Source: Paracoccaceae bacterium (GTDB lineage: Bacteria; Pseudomonadota; Alphaproteobacteria; Rhodobacterales; Rhodobacteraceae). From it: 64,000 bases of DNA. Both the position numbers and the translations under genes were made by a program. Under the pieces are notes generated by a model. The model was not told the origin of the DNA. It worked only from the letters and a program-made list of their open reading frames with translations, and did no database searches. Shown one piece after another: positions 28,489 through 37,332 of this stretch; the stretch's first letter is position 1, and each line of letters starts with the position of its first letter. The stretch lies in NCBI GenBank assembly GCA_029243395.1, contig JAQWSE010000008.1:88447-152446 (forward strand), in the 5' to 3' direction.

Positions 28489-29097
28489 ATGGAATTGCAT
28501 CTCTTTAGGCACGGTGAAACAGATTGGAATGAAGCTGGTAGATTTCAGGGTCAAGATGAATCTAGACTGACAGAAAAAGGAGTTTTGCAAGCTCAGAAAC
28601 TAGGAAAAAAAATAGAAAGCATAAAATTTGATAGGATATACTGTAGCCCTAGCTTGCGGACCAGACAAACTGCATCTTATATGTGGCCAAATTTTTCGAA
28701 TGACATAAAGTATCTGGATTCTTTAGTGGAAATAAATTTAGGAACTTTAGAAGGACAACTTTATAAGGATGTAGAAAAAAATGATCCCTCATCTCATGAT
28801 CATTTCTTCCATAAGCCCCATTTATTTAATTTAAAAGGTGCAGAAACATTTGCAAAACTGACCAACCGGGCAATATATGCTATCACGGAAATTTCCATTC
28901 AGAATATAAATAAAACGATTGCAATTGTAAGTCATGGGGCTTTCATTAAGGCTTTTATGACAAAAATAGATGGCAAAGAGATACATCAAATATGGGACCC
29001 CCCTTACATGGATAATTGTGCCCATAATATCATAGTCTTAAAAAATGATAATTCTTTTCAAATCACCCAAATTGCTGATGTCAAAAGAAAAAGTTGA
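28489..29097 (+). CDS. Histidine phosphatase family protein (phosphoglycerate-mutase fold)
   Basis: The 202-residue protein starts MELHLFRHGETDWN, the RHG signature with the phospho-accepting His, followed by GRFQGQDESRLTEKG and CSPSLRTRQTA. The second catalytic His is in VSHGAFIKAF. This pattern covers CobC-like alpha-ribazole phosphatases and general phosphatases. The substrate is not evident. It lies 193 bp upstream of the tmpAB-like operon and may be independent. Confidence 0.88.
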   Translation: MELHLFRHGETDWNEAGRFQGQDESRLTEKGVLQAQKLGKKIESIKFDRIYCSPSLRTRQTASYMWPNFSNDIKYLDSLVEINLGTLEGQLYKDVEKNDPSSHDHFFHKPHLFNLKGAETFAKLTNRAIYAITEISIQNINKTIAIVSHGAFIKAFMTKIDGKEIHQIWDPPYMDNCAHNIIVLKNDNSFQITQIADVKRKS

Positions 29098-29184
29098 AAG
29101 ATATATCTAACTAGAAAATGATACATAACAATTTCCATAATATCTTTCTAAAATTAGTATTTCATCACTTTATTAATGCTTCTC

Positions 29185-29201
29185 GAGAAAATTATTTTCT
29201 C
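29185..29201. promoter_or_regulatory. Perfect 8+1+8 palindrome upstream of the tmpAB-like operon
   Basis: GAGAAAAT, one base, ATTTTCTC form a perfect inverted repeat about 90 bp before the dioxygenase start. No terminator role is obvious because no T-run follows. It could be an operator for a regulator encoded elsewhere. Confidence 0.35.
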
Positions 29202-29290
29202 TGATCAAGACGTCTCTGAAAACTTTACAAAGATCAAACTAGTTTGTATTTTTCTTAAAAAGTAATTGGAGTAGCAAAGGTTTTTCTACC

Positions 29291-30424
29291 ATGATGAAAG
29301 CAGATATTAGCAGCTCTAGATCTTTTATGACACTACAAACAAACGAAGGATCTTTCAGGTTTCATGCAATTTGGCTCCGCGATAATGCATTGGATGAAAA
29401 TGCAAGGGATCCCAGAAACGGACAAAGGCTCATTACCTTACAGGATATTCCTAAAGACATAAGATTAGATTCTGTAATTATTGAAGATAATGAAATCCTC
29501 TGCACCTTTAGTCCAGAAAATAAAATCATCCGATATTCCATAAAGTGGTTATTAAATCATACTTATGATAATCAAAAAAATAGTGATAGGATTAGGCTAG
29601 AATCTGAAAGCATCCTTTGGGATAAGGAACTTCAAAAAGAAATTCCAAAATGCAACATTTCTGAGCTAGAAAGTAATTCTATTTCATTACAAAAATGGCT
29701 TTTTGATATCCACAGATACGGGTTTGCTAAAGTAAATGGAATGTCTGGAATACCTGATGAAATTTTCAGGATAGTTGACTTATTTGGTTATGTGCGCGAA
29801 ACAAATTATGGTCGCCATTTTGAGGTTCGTACTGAAGTGAATCCAGTTAATCTTGCATACACAAGATTAGCTCTTCAAGCCCACACTGATAATCCTTATC
29901 GAGATCCTGTACCAACCCTACAGATTTTATCTTGTGTTGAAAATTCAACAGAGGGTGGAGAGAGTATGGTTGTGGATGGGTATAAGATCGCTATGGACAT
30001 TTATTCTGAAGATCCAGAAGGTTTTTCCTGCCTTGCAAAGTTTCCTGCACGTTTTTCCTATGATGGGTCAAAAGAAGTATCACTGAAGGCTAAGAAGCCC
30101 ATGATAGAATTGAGTCCAGATAATGAACTCAGATGCATCCGCTTTAACTCCCGCTCCACCGCACCACTTGTTGATGTTCCATTCAACTTTATGGAAAAAT
30201 ATTATGAGGCCTATAGGAGGTTTGCAGAACTTGTTGACATAACCCAAAATCAGGTCGCATTTAAACTAAAACCAGGGGAAGCTTTTATAGTTGACAATAC
30301 TCGTGTACTTCACTCTAGAAAAGGATATTCAGGATCTGGAAAACGATGGTTACAAGGATGCTATGCGGATAAGGATAGCCTCTTATCAAAATTGAGAAGT
30401 TTGGAAAATCTAAATGTTGGATGA
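29291..30424 (+). CDS. tmpA: Fe(II)/2-oxoglutarate dioxygenase, TmpA / gamma-butyrobetaine hydroxylase-like
   Basis: The 377-residue protein has a GBBH-like N-terminal domain (residues about 15-95; AIWLRDNALDENARDPRNGQ) followed by a TauD/TfdA jelly roll. Iron ligands are His198 and Asp200 (AHTDNPY) and His341 (RVLHSRKG). The zinc Cys residues of animal butyrobetaine hydroxylase are missing in the N-domain. Immediately downstream is an HD-domain oxygenase, overlapping by 11 bp. That pair matches TmpA-TmpB, in which TmpA hydroxylates 2-trimethylaminoethylphosphonate at C1. Butyrobetaine or aminoethylphosphonate remain possible substrates. A phosphonate importer lies 22 kb away. Confidence 0.72.
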   Translation: MMKADISSSRSFMTLQTNEGSFRFHAIWLRDNALDENARDPRNGQRLITLQDIPKDIRLDSVIIEDNEILCTFSPENKIIRYSIKWLLNHTYDNQKNSDRIRLESESILWDKELQKEIPKCNISELESNSISLQKWLFDIHRYGFAKVNGMSGIPDEIFRIVDLFGYVRETNYGRHFEVRTEVNPVNLAYTRLALQAHTDNPYRDPVPTLQILSCVENSTEGGESMVVDGYKIAMDIYSEDPEGFSCLAKFPARFSYDGSKEVSLKAKKPMIELSPDNELRCIRFNSRSTAPLVDVPFNFMEKYYEAYRRFAELVDITQNQVAFKLKPGEAFIVDNTRVLHSRKGYSGSGKRWLQGCYADKDSLLSKLRSLENLNVG

Positions 30425-31013
30425 AAAATTCAAGAAACTTACCAAAGAAAATATTGTTAGCTTTCTAGCACATATTTTTGAAGAGCTTGGAGATGAAGAG
30501 TATCTTGGAGAACCCGTGACAATGGCTCAACATATGTTACAAGGTGCAACACTTGCCGAAAAAGAAGGCTTCTCTGAGAATGTAATCGTTGCTGCATTAC
30601 TGCATGACATTGGTCATTTCACAAGTGAATTTGGAACTTTTAGTATGTCTGACCAAGCCGACAAATATCATGAGGAAGCCGGAGCTAAGGTTTTAGAATC
30701 TTTCTTTCCAAGTATAGTGATTGACTGCGTTAAATATCACGTAGCAGCAAAGAGATATTTGTGTGCAACTTCTCCTACTTATTTTAAGAAACTGTCTAAT
30801 GCTTCCGTGCATTCTTTAAATTTGCAAGGGGGACCCATGTCTAAAGTAGAGATAAAGGAATTCAGAAAAAATCCTAATTTAGATCAAATTGTGCAAGTTA
30901 GATATTTAGATGATGCTGGAAAAGATCCCAATATGGCTATTACAGATTTCTGGCATTTTGCTCCCATGATAAGAAGGGTGATAGAAAATCATCTCAACAA
31001 TTTGAAAAATTAG
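30414..31013 (+). CDS. tmpB: HD-domain mixed-valent di-iron oxygenase, TmpB/PhnZ-like
   Basis: The 199-residue protein has the HD arrangement of PhnZ and TmpB: His40, His64-Asp65 (LLHDIGH), His86, His109 and a late Asp at 166 or 167. A Tyr30-x-x-Glu33 pair (YLGEP) precedes it, matching the substrate-gating Tyr24/Glu27 known in PhnZ. These enzymes use O2 to break the C-P bond of a 1-hydroxyphosphonate. With TmpA the products would be glycine betaine and phosphate. It overlaps the dioxygenase gene by 11 bp, so the two are translationally coupled. Confidence 0.75.
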   Translation: MLDEKFKKLTKENIVSFLAHIFEELGDEEYLGEPVTMAQHMLQGATLAEKEGFSENVIVAALLHDIGHFTSEFGTFSMSDQADKYHEEAGAKVLESFFPSIVIDCVKYHVAAKRYLCATSPTYFKKLSNASVHSLNLQGGPMSKVEIKEFRKNPNLDQIVQVRYLDDAGKDPNMAITDFWHFAPMIRRVIENHLNNLKN

Positions 31014-31635
31014 AGCCTAAGAGCTGCCGTTCATTACCCGGGCGGTGATTCGATAAAAGGTTATTTGAAATTTATAAAGTCGAGCTTTTCATACGTTCAA
31101 TTTTTAACTTACTTCGAAAAATCAACCAGTAATCACCAATCAGAATGCTACATTGTGGATCTGAAGTGTGCTAACCAAGAGAGCTCCATTGCAAATATAC
31201 TTTAATTTTTACACTCATTTTTGTACAATAATTTTTTTTCAGAAAAAGTAATTATATATAAAATTGATAAGAGCCTTGAAAACATTAGAAAAAATGATTT
31301 ATCGTTAAAGAACGACCTGTGGATAAATCTGGGGATATTTCTGGCCAAGAATAATCAGATGTTTTCTTACTAGTTTACGGGGAAATAAACTGGAATTTGC
31401 GGAAAAAATATAACCATTTGTTTTCATTAGATTTTTTTAAGTTTTCCTGTGATTTCATTTTTCTTTTTGGGAAGTTGTTAAAAATTAGGTTAAAAATATC
31501 ACAGAAAGCTTTTTGTGCATAAAGTCAGTTAGTTATGACAAGTAATGCATATAAAAAAGGAAGTTTGAGGATATATTTTGTCGACATCCTTGCTTAGTTT
31601 TTGCTACTACTAATTGCGAATTGAGAAGGTCCTTT
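31014..31635. other. Long AT-rich non-coding region with DnaA-box-like sites
   Basis: This 622-bp gap holds no coding frame I can support. It carries two consensus DnaA boxes in the same orientation (TGTGGATAA at 31318-31326 and TGTGCATAA at 31514-31522) and two weaker ones (31154-31162, 31330-31338, each two mismatches). A very AT-rich stretch lies at about 31200-31310. This could be a replication origin, or simply a long promoter/leader for coaX. The usual alphaproteobacterial origin neighbours (hemE, gidA, parAB, dnaA) are absent. Confidence 0.3.
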
Positions 31636-32406
31636 ATGCTATTAGCAATAGATGTTGGAAATACAAATACGGTATTTGCTATTTTTGACAAACACAAGAA
31701 ATTAGCGGAATGGCGATGTTCTACTTTAGAAGAGAGAACAGCAGATGAATATTTTGTGTGGCTCAAATCTCTCATGGAACTGGAAAATCATAAAACTTCA
31801 TTTATTAAGGCAGTGATCTTGAGCTCAGTCGTACCTCAAGTCGGTTTTAATCTTAGGATATTCTCAGACCGATACTTCAACTCCAGACCACTAGTAGTGG
31901 GAAAGGCAGACTGCAATTTACCGATTAGAGTCAGAGTTGATGAAGGCACTAATGTTGGTGCCGATAGATTAGTTAATACTGTAGCAGCCTTTGAAAAATA
32001 TGGTGGCAACATTATAATTATAGACTTTGGTACCGCGACTACCTTTGACGTAGTAGGTGAAGAAGGAGCTTACCTAGGCGGCGCTATCGCTCCTGGGGTA
32101 AAAACTTCTGTTAAAGCATTACATAAAACAGCAGCAGCCTTACCTTACGTAGATGTTAGTACCCCAGAAAGCGTAATAGGAAAGAATACCAAAGACTGCA
32201 TACAGTCCGGGGTTTTTTGGGGGTACATTGGTTTGATAGAAGGACTTATAAGTAAGATTCGAAAGGAGAGAGCTATAAAAATGGAAACTGTTGCCACCGG
32301 AGGATTGGCTCCTCTTTTCGGTAGGGAAACAAATATTTTTGATCATATTGATCTCGATCTTACAATGCACGGCATGAGAGTAATTTATGAATATAATCAG
32401 AATTGA
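31636..32406 (+). CDS. coaX: Type III pantothenate kinase
   Basis: I use the ATG at 31636 (MLLAIDVGNTNTVFAIF) with AAGGT upstream; an in-frame TTG at 31621 would add five residues not usual in the family. The 256-residue protein has the ASKHA phosphate motif DVGNTNT, GADRLVN, the IIDFGTATTFDVV motif and GGAIAPGVK. It phosphorylates pantothenate, the first step to coenzyme A. The next gene, coaBC, performs the next two steps, so this is a small CoA locus; birA and nuo genes that often precede coaX are absent. Confidence 0.93.
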   Translation: MLLAIDVGNTNTVFAIFDKHKKLAEWRCSTLEERTADEYFVWLKSLMELENHKTSFIKAVILSSVVPQVGFNLRIFSDRYFNSRPLVVGKADCNLPIRVRVDEGTNVGADRLVNTVAAFEKYGGNIIIIDFGTATTFDVVGEEGAYLGGAIAPGVKTSVKALHKTAAALPYVDVSTPESVIGKNTKDCIQSGVFWGYIGLIEGLISKIRKERAIKMETVATGGLAPLFGRETNIFDHIDLDLTMHGMRVIYEYNQN

Positions 32407-32498
32407 TAGTTTAACGCTCAAAATCATATCCCTTTAGAAATGGCACCGAATCAATTGCAAGTACAAAATTAATAATTTCATGTTGTTGGAAAACAAAA

Positions 32499-33692
32499 TT
32501 GGGTAAAGAAAAAAAAATAACACTAATTATTGGTGGTGGTATAGCTGCCTACAAAAGTCTGGAATTAATTAGACTTCTGCAAAATGCACACATTGATGTT
32601 ATCCCAATACTAACAAAAAGTGCGGAAAATTTTGTAACTACCTTGTCCCTTGCTGCAATATCTAGAAAGAAAGTTTATTCTCATTTATTTGATTTGAATG
32701 ATGAAACTGAAATGGACCACATACAACTGTCTAGAGTGTCTGATTTAATTGTAGTAGCTCCAGCTACTGCTAATTTAATTAGTAAAATGGCAAATGGTTT
32801 AGCTGATGACCTGGCTTCAACGCTGATCCTGGCCACAGACAAGAAAGTCTTGATAGCACCATCAATGAATGTACGAATGTGGAACAAGCCAGCAACACTT
32901 TCCAATGTAAAAAAACTAAAAGAATACGGCTTTCTTTTTATAGGTCCTAATACAGGAGACATGGCCTGCGGAGAATTTGGTCTAGGACGTATGGCCGAAC
33001 CTTCCGAAATAAAAGATAAAATAATGGCAAGCTTCCAGGAAAATTATTTGCTCAAAAAGAAAATTCTTGTGACTTCTGGACCCACAGTAGAACGAATTGA
33101 TCCTATTAGATTTATTTCAAATAACTCAAGTGGCCTGCAAGGAACCGCCATTGCCAATGCCCTGGTAAATCTTGGTGCAGAAGTTGTTTTTGTAACAGGA
33201 CCGACAAATATCTCTCATCCCATAGGAGCAAAAATCATTCCTATTGAATCAGCTAAAGACATGTATAAAGCTGTTTTCTCCAATGGACCTTATGATGTAG
33301 CTATTTGTGCAGCGGCAGTTTCAGATTGGCATGTTCAAAATGATAGCAGTAGAAAAATTAAGAAAAAGGATACCAACAGTAATCCTCATATAGCCTTAAA
33401 AGAAAATCCTGATATACTTGCCGATCTTTCAAAATCTAAAAACAGACCTGGTTTAGTAATAGGATTTGCAGCAGAAACAGAACAACTAACAAAGAATGCT
33501 AAAGAAAAATTAATATTCAAAGGATGTGATTTGATCGTCGCGAACAAGATTGAGAAAAAGTCCTCAATTTTTGGCACCAAAACCAATGAAGTAACCATCA
33601 TAACTAGTGATTATATGGAAAAATGGCCTAAAATGACCAAAACTGAGATCGGTGAAAAATTAGGGCAATTAATTGTGAAATATTGTCATTAA
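32499..33692 (+). CDS. coaBC: Bifunctional phosphopantothenoylcysteine decarboxylase/synthetase
   Basis: The 397-residue protein starts at a TTG (MGKEKKITLIIGGGIAAYKSLELI), with TGGA about 10 bases upstream and no ATG in a better place. The N-terminal flavoprotein CoaC half has APATANLISKMANGLADDL, the PSMNVRMW motif and a conserved Cys loop (GDMACGEFGLGRM). The C-terminal CoaB half has TSGPTVERIDPIRFISNNSSG split here as TSGPTVERIDP and ISNNSSG, and AAVSDW. It makes 4'-phosphopantetheine from phosphopantothenate and cysteine. Confidence 0.94.
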   Translation: MGKEKKITLIIGGGIAAYKSLELIRLLQNAHIDVIPILTKSAENFVTTLSLAAISRKKVYSHLFDLNDETEMDHIQLSRVSDLIVVAPATANLISKMANGLADDLASTLILATDKKVLIAPSMNVRMWNKPATLSNVKKLKEYGFLFIGPNTGDMACGEFGLGRMAEPSEIKDKIMASFQENYLLKKKILVTSGPTVERIDPIRFISNNSSGLQGTAIANALVNLGAEVVFVTGPTNISHPIGAKIIPIESAKDMYKAVFSNGPYDVAICAAAVSDWHVQNDSSRKIKKKDTNSNPHIALKENPDILADLSKSKNRPGLVIGFAAETEQLTKNAKEKLIFKGCDLIVANKIEKKSSIFGTKTNEVTIITSDYMEKWPKMTKTEIGEKLGQLIVKYCH

Positions 33693-33758
33693 TTAATCGG
33701 CTACTAATAAAATCTCTATTTTTTTCACTTTTTACTATCATTTATAGATTTTTCTGTC

Positions 33759-34511
33759 ATGGTGTGGGTGGGGGAACGTATTTTGTTTCAAAGCACTTCA
33801 GAAGAATCTGAAAAGCTATCTCTTGCTATATTTGCTCTTAGCGAGGTTGCTACAAAGAATATTCCAGCTGAAAAAGTCTGCTTTCAAAATGAGCTGGATG
33901 TATTTTGTAATGCTATTTTATCACGAGATGATGAATTTCAGACTGAATTCATAAATGATTTGTGCCATAAGCATAACTCAACAGATCCCATTCTTGAGCA
34001 ATTTATTCCTGAGGTCGCGGGACGCCTCGGTCAAATGTGGAAAGATGACAGAATTTCATTTTTAGATGTGTCCTTCGGAGTTGATAGGCTTCAAAAGCTG
34101 GTTCGCATTTACGAAAAAAAATACCTAGGCCCTCTTTATCAAGATTATAAAGGACCTCCTGTCCTTTTGATCTTACCCCAATCAGAGACCCATAGCCTAG
34201 GAATAATCACCGCATCAATTATTATGAAAAAAAATGGTGTGAATCCGTTCTTAGCCTTAGGTTATTCTCAAAAAAAACTACTGGACTTGATAAATTCAAT
34301 TGACTTTCAATTGTTTGGGTTATCTGCATCCTGTTGTAATAGTTTAGATGAATGTATCCAGATTGGTAAAAAATTAAGGAAAATTCTTAACCCTGATATC
34401 CCCTTAGTACTAGGTTATAGTCTTCAAGATTCAATCTATAAACCAGAAATTAAGAAGATATTCACTAAGATCACGAGAGATCCTTTAGAAGCTATCCGTC
34501 TGATAAAATAA
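33759..34511 (+). CDS. Cobalamin-binding regulator-like protein (AerR/PpaA type)
   Basis: The 250-residue protein has a middle cap-like region (GRLGQMWKDDRISFLDVSFGVDRLQ) and a C-terminal B12-binding fold with ETHSLGIITASIIMKKNGV. The E-x-H-x-x-G pattern stands where B12-dependent photoreceptor regulators such as AerR and PpaA have theirs. Those proteins are antirepressors of photosynthesis genes that read light through a cobalamin. No photosynthesis genes are in this window, so the target here is unknown. It has no DNA-binding domain. It lies 66 bp after coaBC. Confidence 0.65.
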   Translation: MVWVGERILFQSTSEESEKLSLAIFALSEVATKNIPAEKVCFQNELDVFCNAILSRDDEFQTEFINDLCHKHNSTDPILEQFIPEVAGRLGQMWKDDRISFLDVSFGVDRLQKLVRIYEKKYLGPLYQDYKGPPVLLILPQSETHSLGIITASIIMKKNGVNPFLALGYSQKKLLDLINSIDFQLFGLSASCCNSLDECIQIGKKLRKILNPDIPLVLGYSLQDSIYKPEIKKIFTKITRDPLEAIRLIK

Positions 34512-34548
34512 ACTATGATTTCTATCTAGGTTAATTAGGAATATTGCG

Positions 34549-35184
34549 TTGATTGATCTTTATACATGGTCAACACCGAATGGCCGCAAAGTATCTATTT
34601 TTCTTGAGGAGTTAGGAGTTGATTATACAGTTTTTCCTATTGATATTGGCAAAGGTGATCAATTTTCTGATGAATTTCAGAAGGTTTCAATCGATCATAA
34701 AATACCCGTAATCTATGATCATGAAAACCAAAGGTCCATAAGAGAAAGTGGTACTATTTTAATTTATCTTGCCGAGAAATTTGGTAAGTTTTTAAGAGCT
34801 GACGAATACCGTTGGGATACTTTGCAATGGCTTATGTGGCAAATGAGCGCTGTCGGTCCCATGTTTGGCCAGGCTCATCATTTCTTATATTACAATCCAG
34901 GCCGCTCGACTTACTCAGAAGAAAGATTTAAGAATGAAGTTAAGAGACTGTATAGGCTTTTAAACAAAAAGTTAGAGAATTTTGATTATGTTTCTGGTCC
35001 TGGGAAAGGTGAATACTCTATTGCTGACATAGCATTATGGCCTTGGGTATCAAGATACCAACGCCAAGGCATAACCTTAAATGATTACCCTGAAGTTTAT
35101 CGTTGGTATAAGGAGATTTACCAAAGACCTGCCGTGCAAAAAGGTTACAACATTCCGCATTTTGAAGCCGAAATTCCTACCTAA
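34549..35184 (+). CDS. Glutathione transferase, YfcG/YghU-like (Nu class)
   Basis: The 211-residue protein starts at TTG (34549) with TTAGGA 8 bases upstream. It begins LIDLYTWSTPNGRKVSIFLEE, the lead of the Nu-class group (shown in part as WSTPNGRKVS), with the cis-Pro loop DHKIPVIYD and the glutathione gamma-Glu contact RESGTILIYLAEK. The C-terminal helical domain reads SIADIALWPWVSRY. Members have disulfide-bond reductase activity with glutathione. It is convergent with the EamA gene, overlapping by 4 bp. Confidence 0.9.
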   Translation: MIDLYTWSTPNGRKVSIFLEELGVDYTVFPIDIGKGDQFSDEFQKVSIDHKIPVIYDHENQRSIRESGTILIYLAEKFGKFLRADEYRWDTLQWLMWQMSAVGPMFGQAHHFLYYNPGRSTYSEERFKNEVKRLYRLLNKKLENFDYVSGPGKGEYSIADIALWPWVSRYQRQGITLNDYPEVYRWYKEIYQRPAVQKGYNIPHFEAEIPT

Positions 35185-36101
35185 CTGATAAAACTCTTTT
35201 TCGAACTTTGGGAAACAATAACCCCTATTCCTATAATGACGGCACCTAAGAACTGAGAATTGTTCCATGCCCCTCCTAAAGCAACCACAATCAACATCAC
35301 ATAAAACGGTGTGGCATTTAAATGTATTGACGCGAGTCCTAACCCTATTTGTCTTATTCCTGAAATCCAAAAAAACTGGGATATTGCCATTCCAAATATA
35401 GCGTATATCATCAACTGACCTAATTCGATTTCAGACATGTCAAATATTGAACCAGGTTGGAGTTGATCAGTATAACTCATCACTACAAATGCTGGGAACA
35501 TAAAACAACATGAACCCGTCATACATATAGTGGTTTGTCCTAATGTTGACAGATCGGGAAAATCAATAACATTGGCCCTTGAAGCCCAAGAAAAGAATAT
35601 AACTGCTAATAATGCACAAAGAACTCCCCAAGATACATTTATCATATTTTCAGATCCTAAAATGACCACAGTTCCACCTATAACAGCTATGCTCACTCCA
35701 AAAACAAACTCTTTATTGAGCTTTCTTTTGTCCAGTAGAACCTCCAGAAATCCAGAAACAGCAGGAAATAATCCACTAACTATTGTTACAGTTATGGGAT
35801 CAGAAAAAACCTGGCCATATAGTAATAGAAGGCTTCCAAAACCAAAGCCAATTCCACCCACAAAGATGCCCCAAATCCAATTGGCTCCTAGTAATGTTTT
35901 TAGTCCGTCAAAATAAATCCAGATGGGTATTAATAATGAGACTACCATAATATGTCTAAGGAAGTTTAAATAAACCGGATGCCATCCAGCATTTAAGAGA
36001 GACTCAACTGCAACAAACCCTGATGCAAACAAAATCATCGACATCATACATGTGAGGTTAGATTTTAGTTTTGATTTTTCAGTAGAAAACTGTTCTGACA
36101 T
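35181..36101 (-). CDS. EamA-family exporter
   Basis: The 306-residue protein has about ten hydrophobic segments in two repeats. It starts with MILFASGFVAVESLLNAGWHPVYLNFLRH, where ASGFVAVESLL corresponds to the first EamA helix. The second repeat includes GMAISQFFWISGIRQIGLGLASIHLN. It is one of two adjacent exporter genes (the other is divergent, 180 bp away), but the two are only distantly similar. The substrate cannot be inferred. Confidence 0.86.
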   Translation of the reverse strand: MSEQFSTEKSKLKSNLTCMMSMILFASGFVAVESLLNAGWHPVYLNFLRHIMVVSLLIPIWIYFDGLKTLLGANWIWGIFVGGIGFGFGSLLLLYGQVFSDPITVTIVSGLFPAVSGFLEVLLDKRKLNKEFVFGVSIAVIGGTVVILGSENMINVSWGVLCALLAVIFFSWASRANVIDFPDLSTLGQTTICMTGSCCFMFPAFVVMSYTDQLQPGSIFDMSEIELGQLMIYAIFGMAISQFFWISGIRQIGLGLASIHLNATPFYVMLIVVALGGAWNNSQFLGAVIIGIGVIVSQSSKKSFIS

Positions 36102-36281
36102 AATCAGTTCTCCTCATTTGTTTAACCCTATCTATTTCGTCTAAATCAGACACTAAAACTATTTCTAGTTCTTTTTTGAAGACAATTTCGCCGTTAGTGA
36201 CACCACACTCATTCATGTGCAAGAGAAAAAATGACTTGAAATCTAATGGCATAATAAAACTAGACGCCGTAGAGTACCTTA

Positions 36282-37127
36282 ATGACAACTGCAACATTTC
36301 TAATCATAATCTTTGCTGCTATATTACACGCTAGCTGGAATGCCTTAGTTAAAGGTGGGTCAGATAAACGTCTGCAAATGACCGCTATTGCTCTAGGGCA
36401 TTTGCCCTTTGCTCCGCTTGCTATTTACTGGTCACCAGCTCTTGATTTTGCTTGCTTGCCAAACCTTATTTTGGGAGCTGTGTTTCACTTTGGATATCAA
36501 TATTACTTAGTAGAATCATATAAGAAGGGTGATTTATCCCAAGTTTATCCAATAGCCAGAGCTTCAGCACCTTTAATAGTGACCTTAATCAGTCTTTTGA
36601 TCCTAGATGTTAATCTTGGGGTTTCAGAACTCATAGGTGTCGCCTTGATCGCTTCGGGCTTAGTGGCAACCAGTGGTCTACATAGCAAAAAAGTTCCCAG
36701 CGCAGCAGTAAAAAGTGCCCTAATTACTGGGTGCTTTATAGCCGCCTATTCCTTGACAGATGGATATGGGGGAAGAATAGGTGGTAGTCCCGTAGCTTTT
36801 TATGGTTGGTTAGCAATAATCAATGGTTCCGTTTGGCTAGTCTATATTCTTTTGGTATCCCCAACTTCAATTCCTAAAATGTTTGGCTCAGCAAAATGGG
36901 TTTTTTTAGGAGGTGGGTTTGCATCTTTCCTGGCCTATTCATCAATTATGTATGCATTTTCTCAAGCCCCTATTGCCATAGTCATGGCCTTACGAGAAAC
37001 ATCCATTATCTTTGCCCTGTTACTCGGCATCTTTTTTCTAAAGGAAAAAATCACCTGCTCAAAATTAGTTGGGACAGGACTAACGCTCTTAGGAATAATT
37101 ATATTACGTTTACAAATTCTTGGCTGA
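36282..37127 (+). CDS. EamA-family exporter
   Basis: The 281-residue protein shows about ten hydrophobic segments. The start (MTTATFLIIIFAAILHASWNALVKGG) carries the ASWNAL motif of a distinct EamA subgroup. The segment IYAFSQAPIAIVMALRETSIIFALLLG near the C-terminus corresponds to the conserved late helix. The substrate is unknown. A short GAG site precedes its ATG. It is divergent from the previous exporter. Confidence 0.86.
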   Translation: MTTATFLIIIFAAILHASWNALVKGGSDKRLQMTAIALGHLPFAPLAIYWSPALDFACLPNLILGAVFHFGYQYYLVESYKKGDLSQVYPIARASAPLIVTLISLLILDVNLGVSELIGVALIASGLVATSGLHSKKVPSAAVKSALITGCFIAAYSLTDGYGGRIGGSPVAFYGWLAIINGSVWLVYILLVSPTSIPKMFGSAKWVFLGGGFASFLAYSSIMYAFSQAPIAIVMALRETSIIFALLLGIFFLKEKITCSKLVGTGLTLLGIIILRLQILG

Positions 37128-37332
37128 TCTTAGTAACTAGAAATCTACTTCTTTAAAAATTAATAAATAATGCTAATAGTCTTTTTTTCAATTCTATTGG
37201 ACCTCTAATTTTCTGATCGATGCCAGCAAATTAAACATGCAAATTTCCACTCTTAATTTTTATTTATTAGGGATTACAGGATTTTACTTGAGATTTAATC
37301 TAACCATCCCGAAATTACCCTACTCTTTAATA

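Noticed and set aside
31490..31510. CtrA-like TTAA spaced repeat in the origin-like region
   Set aside because: The spacing near 31480-31496 is 8 rather than the consensus 7 bases, and TTAA is common in AT-rich sequence.
36079..36252. Minus-strand frame of 57 codons (MPLDFKSFFLLHMNE...) between two exporter genes
   Set aside because: It has no ribosome site, overlaps the exporter start at 36101 by 23 bp and fills the shared promoter gap; a real gene is not supported.
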